Assembly (NCBI GenBank): GCA_029834535.1
Contig: JAQMWT010000074.1
Span: 124,001 to 188,000, forward strand
Source: Chrysophaeum taylorii
Lineage: Eukaryota; Sar; Pelagophyceae; Pelagomonadales; Pelagomonadaceae
Reading direction: 5' to 3'
DNA: 64,000 nt
Shown piece after piece: positions 62,061 to 64,000 of this stretch. How positions within the stretch are numbered: the stretch's first letter is position 1; every line of letters begins with the position of its first letter. The notes beneath the pieces are model-generated. The model made no database searches and had not been told where the DNA came from. It was given only the letters and a program-made list of their open reading frames with translations. The position numbers and the translations under genes are program-made.

Positions 62061-64000
62061 CCCGCCCTAGGGGCGGACTGATAGGTACGCCCCACTACCT
62101 ACGCGGGGGGGATTCGTGCTGGTTTCGGCTGAACCGCAGACATCGTCTTTACGGTCCAGGCCGTCGGATCCAGAAGAGCACATACGACGACGACGACGAC
62201 GCATTATGGGGTTCGCAGCACGTTGTGGTGGTGGCAATGAACCGCTGCATACACACTCGGCGACTAGCTCCGTCGTCGAACGAGCTCGGGAATTCCACGG
62301 GATCTGATCGAAGCTGCTGACGAGCAAACCCGCGCCCGGCCGAGGCCAGCACCTCAGAGGACCGTCGGAAGGCAAAAGTTTGGTCCAAAGAACCATTTCG
62401 AAGCGAGCTGGCTGCGCAGAAAGGGCGGAAAGTCGATGGGAAATAATATCGTGTGGCTGCGGCATCTCGAGCAAACAACAGGTCAAGGCTCTGAAACGGG
62501 ACGCAGCAGGCAAACCTCGAGTTGGAGAGGCGGCGGCGTCTTGTTGTTCTTACCAAGTAGGGAAATCAATCACAGACGCAATCCCACAACCTTCGAGGCT
62601 ACCTTTCAAACCGCGATCGCCTTCGTGCTTACGAAAGGTAACGCGACAGCTCTGACTTGGGTCCCGACAAACTCCACGGTCAACAACTACAGCGCCGACT
62701 TCAAGGCCGGCAAGAACTACAAAGTTGAGTTCGCCAAAGCCCCGCCCCGAAAGCGGCGCGGCCCTGTCTCTCGACTCCTCCGGGTCCAAGCCCGAGCGCA
62801 TCACGCGGGTAAATAACGAAGACACTTGCCGACACTTTGTTTGTCCCTGATGGTAGCCTGCTATTTGAGGTGTGCGGTCTTATCGCTCGACACGTTGCGG
62901 ACGTCGAGCTTGGGCGGCTTCGCTTCTTTCTCCTTGGGTTGGGGGTTCGACGAGAACCGGGCCCTCTCGGCGCGCCGCGCGTCAGCACTGATATCAAGTC
63001 GTATGTAAACTCGTCTATCGGCTGCGGTGAAGAAGAAGCCGGGCGTCGATGATGGTGCAGGCGATGACGCCCTGCTGGGGGATGATGCACCGGATAGAGT
63101 CGGCGACTTTGGGATGCAAGACCGCAGCGTTCGGTGATACGCGCAACCTTTTCTTTTGGACTGCCTTTTTTTTCCGTCGAGCCACACTATTAGGCTGGCT
63201 GCCTCGAGCTCTGTTTTGGGGTCGACTTGGAGGGGATGTGCCGCGCTCGAAACTTTTTCGTTATGGCTCGGCGGCTGTCTCACGGCCTGCTTTACCTCTC
63301 GAGCTCGTTGCCTTTTGCGCGGGAACGAGGGGTGGTGGTACGCGCGGTTCCGGCCGAAGGTCTTAAGTGCGTCGCGTTCTACCCCCCATGTATCACGCCA
63401 CGAGATCACCAGACCTGGACCTCCGGTGGTGGGAAGTCCTCGGCAACGACATCGACGGCTTGCTCCTCCAGCTTCAGGCTGAACGAACTTTAGTTGGATG
63501 TCCGGAATCTTGACTTTTCTCCCGTATGCGTGGAGCACGCCGGCATCTTTGAACAGGGAGACGACGACGACCTTGGAAGGAAGCAGGGCCGCTTGGAGCA
63601 AGGTGTCGCGGCTCACACAGCTATTTTATACAGTACCTCGATGCGCACTGCTTGCCGGTGCAAATCCTCGGGTAAATAAATAGGCCACAAACTCGAGCAA
63701 TGAAGCAAATTCCGTTCCAACGAAAGCTCGTTGCAGGCGTAATCAGAACCCCGATCCGCTGTGCCCCTCCCTAAACTACGGTCGCGAAATTGATAATAAT
63801 GAATGAAAAAAAAAAGGGGAGTTTTTCGGGTTCATGAGTAAGTAAGTTCACCTGGATGGAACCCCACATTCACTCGGTCCGAAATCTTTTAAACCCCTTT
63901 CTTTCGTGCTGCTTCGTCGGTCATCGCAAAAAGTCGTCCTTCTAAGGGTGGGTGGGTGCCCCACGCCTTCGTTCTCTGTTCGACACGGCTGCGGCCGTAG
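62061..64000. other. Decayed frames to window end
   Basis: On the minus strand, 62861-63616 is open for 251 codons, with a protein-like start (VSLFKDAGVLHAYGRKVKIP, DIQLKFVQPEA) but no ATG, then Arg/Ser-rich low complexity. A plus-strand frame (62436-62816) overlaps a minus-strand one. No domain is recognisable. The last 250 bases are AT-rich, contain the inverse AGTAAGTTCACCT motif at 63841 and show no gene. Confidence 0.3.

Noticed and set aside
62861-63616. 251-codon minus-strand frame
   Set aside because: It contains no ATG. Only the first quarter looks protein-like and the rest is Arg/Ser-rich, so it is kept as a decayed frame.

Overview
The window looks like nuclear DNA from a eukaryotic alga, probably one with a secondary (red-derived) plastid such as a stramenopile. 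The main support is a plastid-type FtsZ whose start is a secretory signal peptide rather than a simple transit peptide. Other support comes from long intronless genes, a Ty1/copia element, long ankyrin arrays with the Cys-containing repeat style common in such algae, and abundant tri- and tetranucleotide repeats. No rRNA, tRNA, CRISPR or operon-like organisation was seen. The exact lineage cannot be fixed from sequence reading alone.

Layout. A gene-dense start (1.2-3.6 kb) holds ftsZ and an S10 serine carboxypeptidase, convergent and only 26 bp apart. From 3.6 to 12.2 kb there is a graveyard of mobile DNA: a DNA-transposon-like unit bounded by inverted clusters of an AAGTTTGGTCA motif, a decayed non-LTR retrotransposon, and other eroded open frames. 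A 2-oxoglutarate/Fe(II) dioxygenase gene follows at 12.3-13.3 kb. At 15.2-22.2 kb a nearly intact copia retrotransposon (LTR-gag-pol-LTR) lies directly beside the decayed remains of an older copia. A bicarbonate/borate-type SLC4 transporter sits at 22.9-24.6 kb. Another repeat-rich stretch (24.8-29.4 kb) contains diverged second copies of elements also seen at 4, 11 and 57-59 kb. A GH26-like glycoside hydrolase lies at 29.5-30.4 kb, a second block of fossils at 30.4-36.8 kb, and a Cys-rich secreted protein at 36.8-38.5 kb. After more fossils come two ankyrin genes on the same strand: a 518-residue pure-ankyrin protein (45.5-47.0 kb) and an 1836-residue multidomain protein (50.6-56.2 kb). The remainder to 64 kb is repeats and decayed frames.

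The most interesting object is the 1836-residue protein. It combines ankyrin repeats, a probable pseudokinase, a SAM-like segment, TPR-like helices, a STAND/NACHT-type P-loop NTPase and a long C-terminal ankyrin array. This is the logic of an NLR-like signalling or immune receptor, with a linked ankyrin paralogue that shares its C-terminal tail. The housekeeping genes do not form a pathway. They are separate single-copy genes set in a mobile-element background.
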